A stretch of 64,000 nucleotides of DNA from Arthrobacter castelli DSM 16402 (GTDB taxonomy: Bacteria; Actinomycetota; Actinomycetes; Actinomycetales; Micrococcaceae). The notes beneath the pieces were generated by a model. That model saw only the letters and a list, made by a program, of their open reading frames with translations. It made no database searches and was not told the origin of the DNA. The DNA lies in NCBI RefSeq assembly GCF_000430705.1, contig NZ_AUMN01000004.1, positions 62,001 through 126,000 on the forward strand, given 5' to 3'. Position numbers and translations under genes: made by a program. Position 1 is the stretch's first letter, and the number at the start of each line of letters is the position of its first letter. Below, piece after piece: positions 64,000 to 64,000 of this stretch.

Positions 64000-64000
64000 T

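Overview
The window is high-GC chromosomal DNA from an actinomycete, most likely of the order Micrococcales (Brevibacteriaceae- or Micrococcaceae-like; this placement is inferred from gene content only). Supporting marks are frequent GTG/TTG starts, many 4-bp ATGA/GTGA gene overlaps, the heterodimeric helicase-nuclease AdnAB, UvrD2 with an HRDC tail, MoeZ, DUF3107, HemQ and the UPF0182/PDZ-Lon/zinc-protease neighbourhood known from mycobacteria and arthrobacters. Most of the window is conserved housekeeping DNA.

Layout: (a) 1-1841 holds the end of a thiamin operon (thiO fragment, thiS, thiG). (b) 1866-5353 has two small membrane proteins, DUF3107, a TetR regulator, moeZ and an unknown ORF. 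(c) 5393-15751 is a complete coproporphyrin-dependent haem pathway: hemA on the minus strand, and divergently hemE-hemY-hemQ-hemH-hemC-hemD-hemB-hemL, mostly translationally coupled. Glutamyl-tRNA is reduced (HemA), turned to aminolevulinate (HemL), condensed and cyclised (HemB, HemC, HemD), decarboxylated to coproporphyrinogen (HemE), oxidised (HemY/CgoX), metallated (HemH/CpfC) and decarboxylated to haem b (HemQ/ChdC). (d) 15763-20882 is an accessory stretch, partly lower in GC, with a frameshifted toxin-antitoxin remnant, a lipoprotein, very small membrane proteins, two hypothetical proteins and about 0.9 kb with little recognisable content.

(e) 20883-33611 is a genome-maintenance block: a DEDDh exonuclease, an alkyltransferase-like protein, AdnA, AdnB, a kinase-fold protein with an acidic tail, NudC and UvrD2. 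(f) 33656-41623 carries a ThiF/E1-like protein, a YgjP-type metallopeptidase, a DUF2342-type zinc protease, a membrane PDZ-Lon protease and a UPF0182 membrane protein. (g) An initiator tRNA-fMet with a strong terminator follows, then a DUF6328 membrane protein, a TPM-domain protein plus PspA pair (envelope stress) and an HtrA-like protease.

(h) 47617-53527 has etfB-etfA, trmL, a diacylglycerol-kinase-like gene, cysteine desulfurase and mnmA. The last two fit tRNA 2-thiouridine synthesis. (i) 53656-59186 is an oligopeptide-type ABC importer operon (lipoprotein, two permeases, one double-ATPase protein) bounded and punctuated by hairpins. (j) 59271-60640 has chorismate mutase and a MetE-like protein, and 60713-63999 (minus) the DUF4350-MoxR-DUF58 operon, cut by the window end.

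I found no CRISPR array, prophage, intact insertion sequence or rRNA. I did not find a convincing new multi-gene system. The items most worth a second look are the accessory stretch 15.8-20.9 kb, the 17-bp dyad before hemQ, the collagen-like leader on HemY, the solitary E1-like gene, and a pspA terminator embedded in the neighbouring coding sequence.
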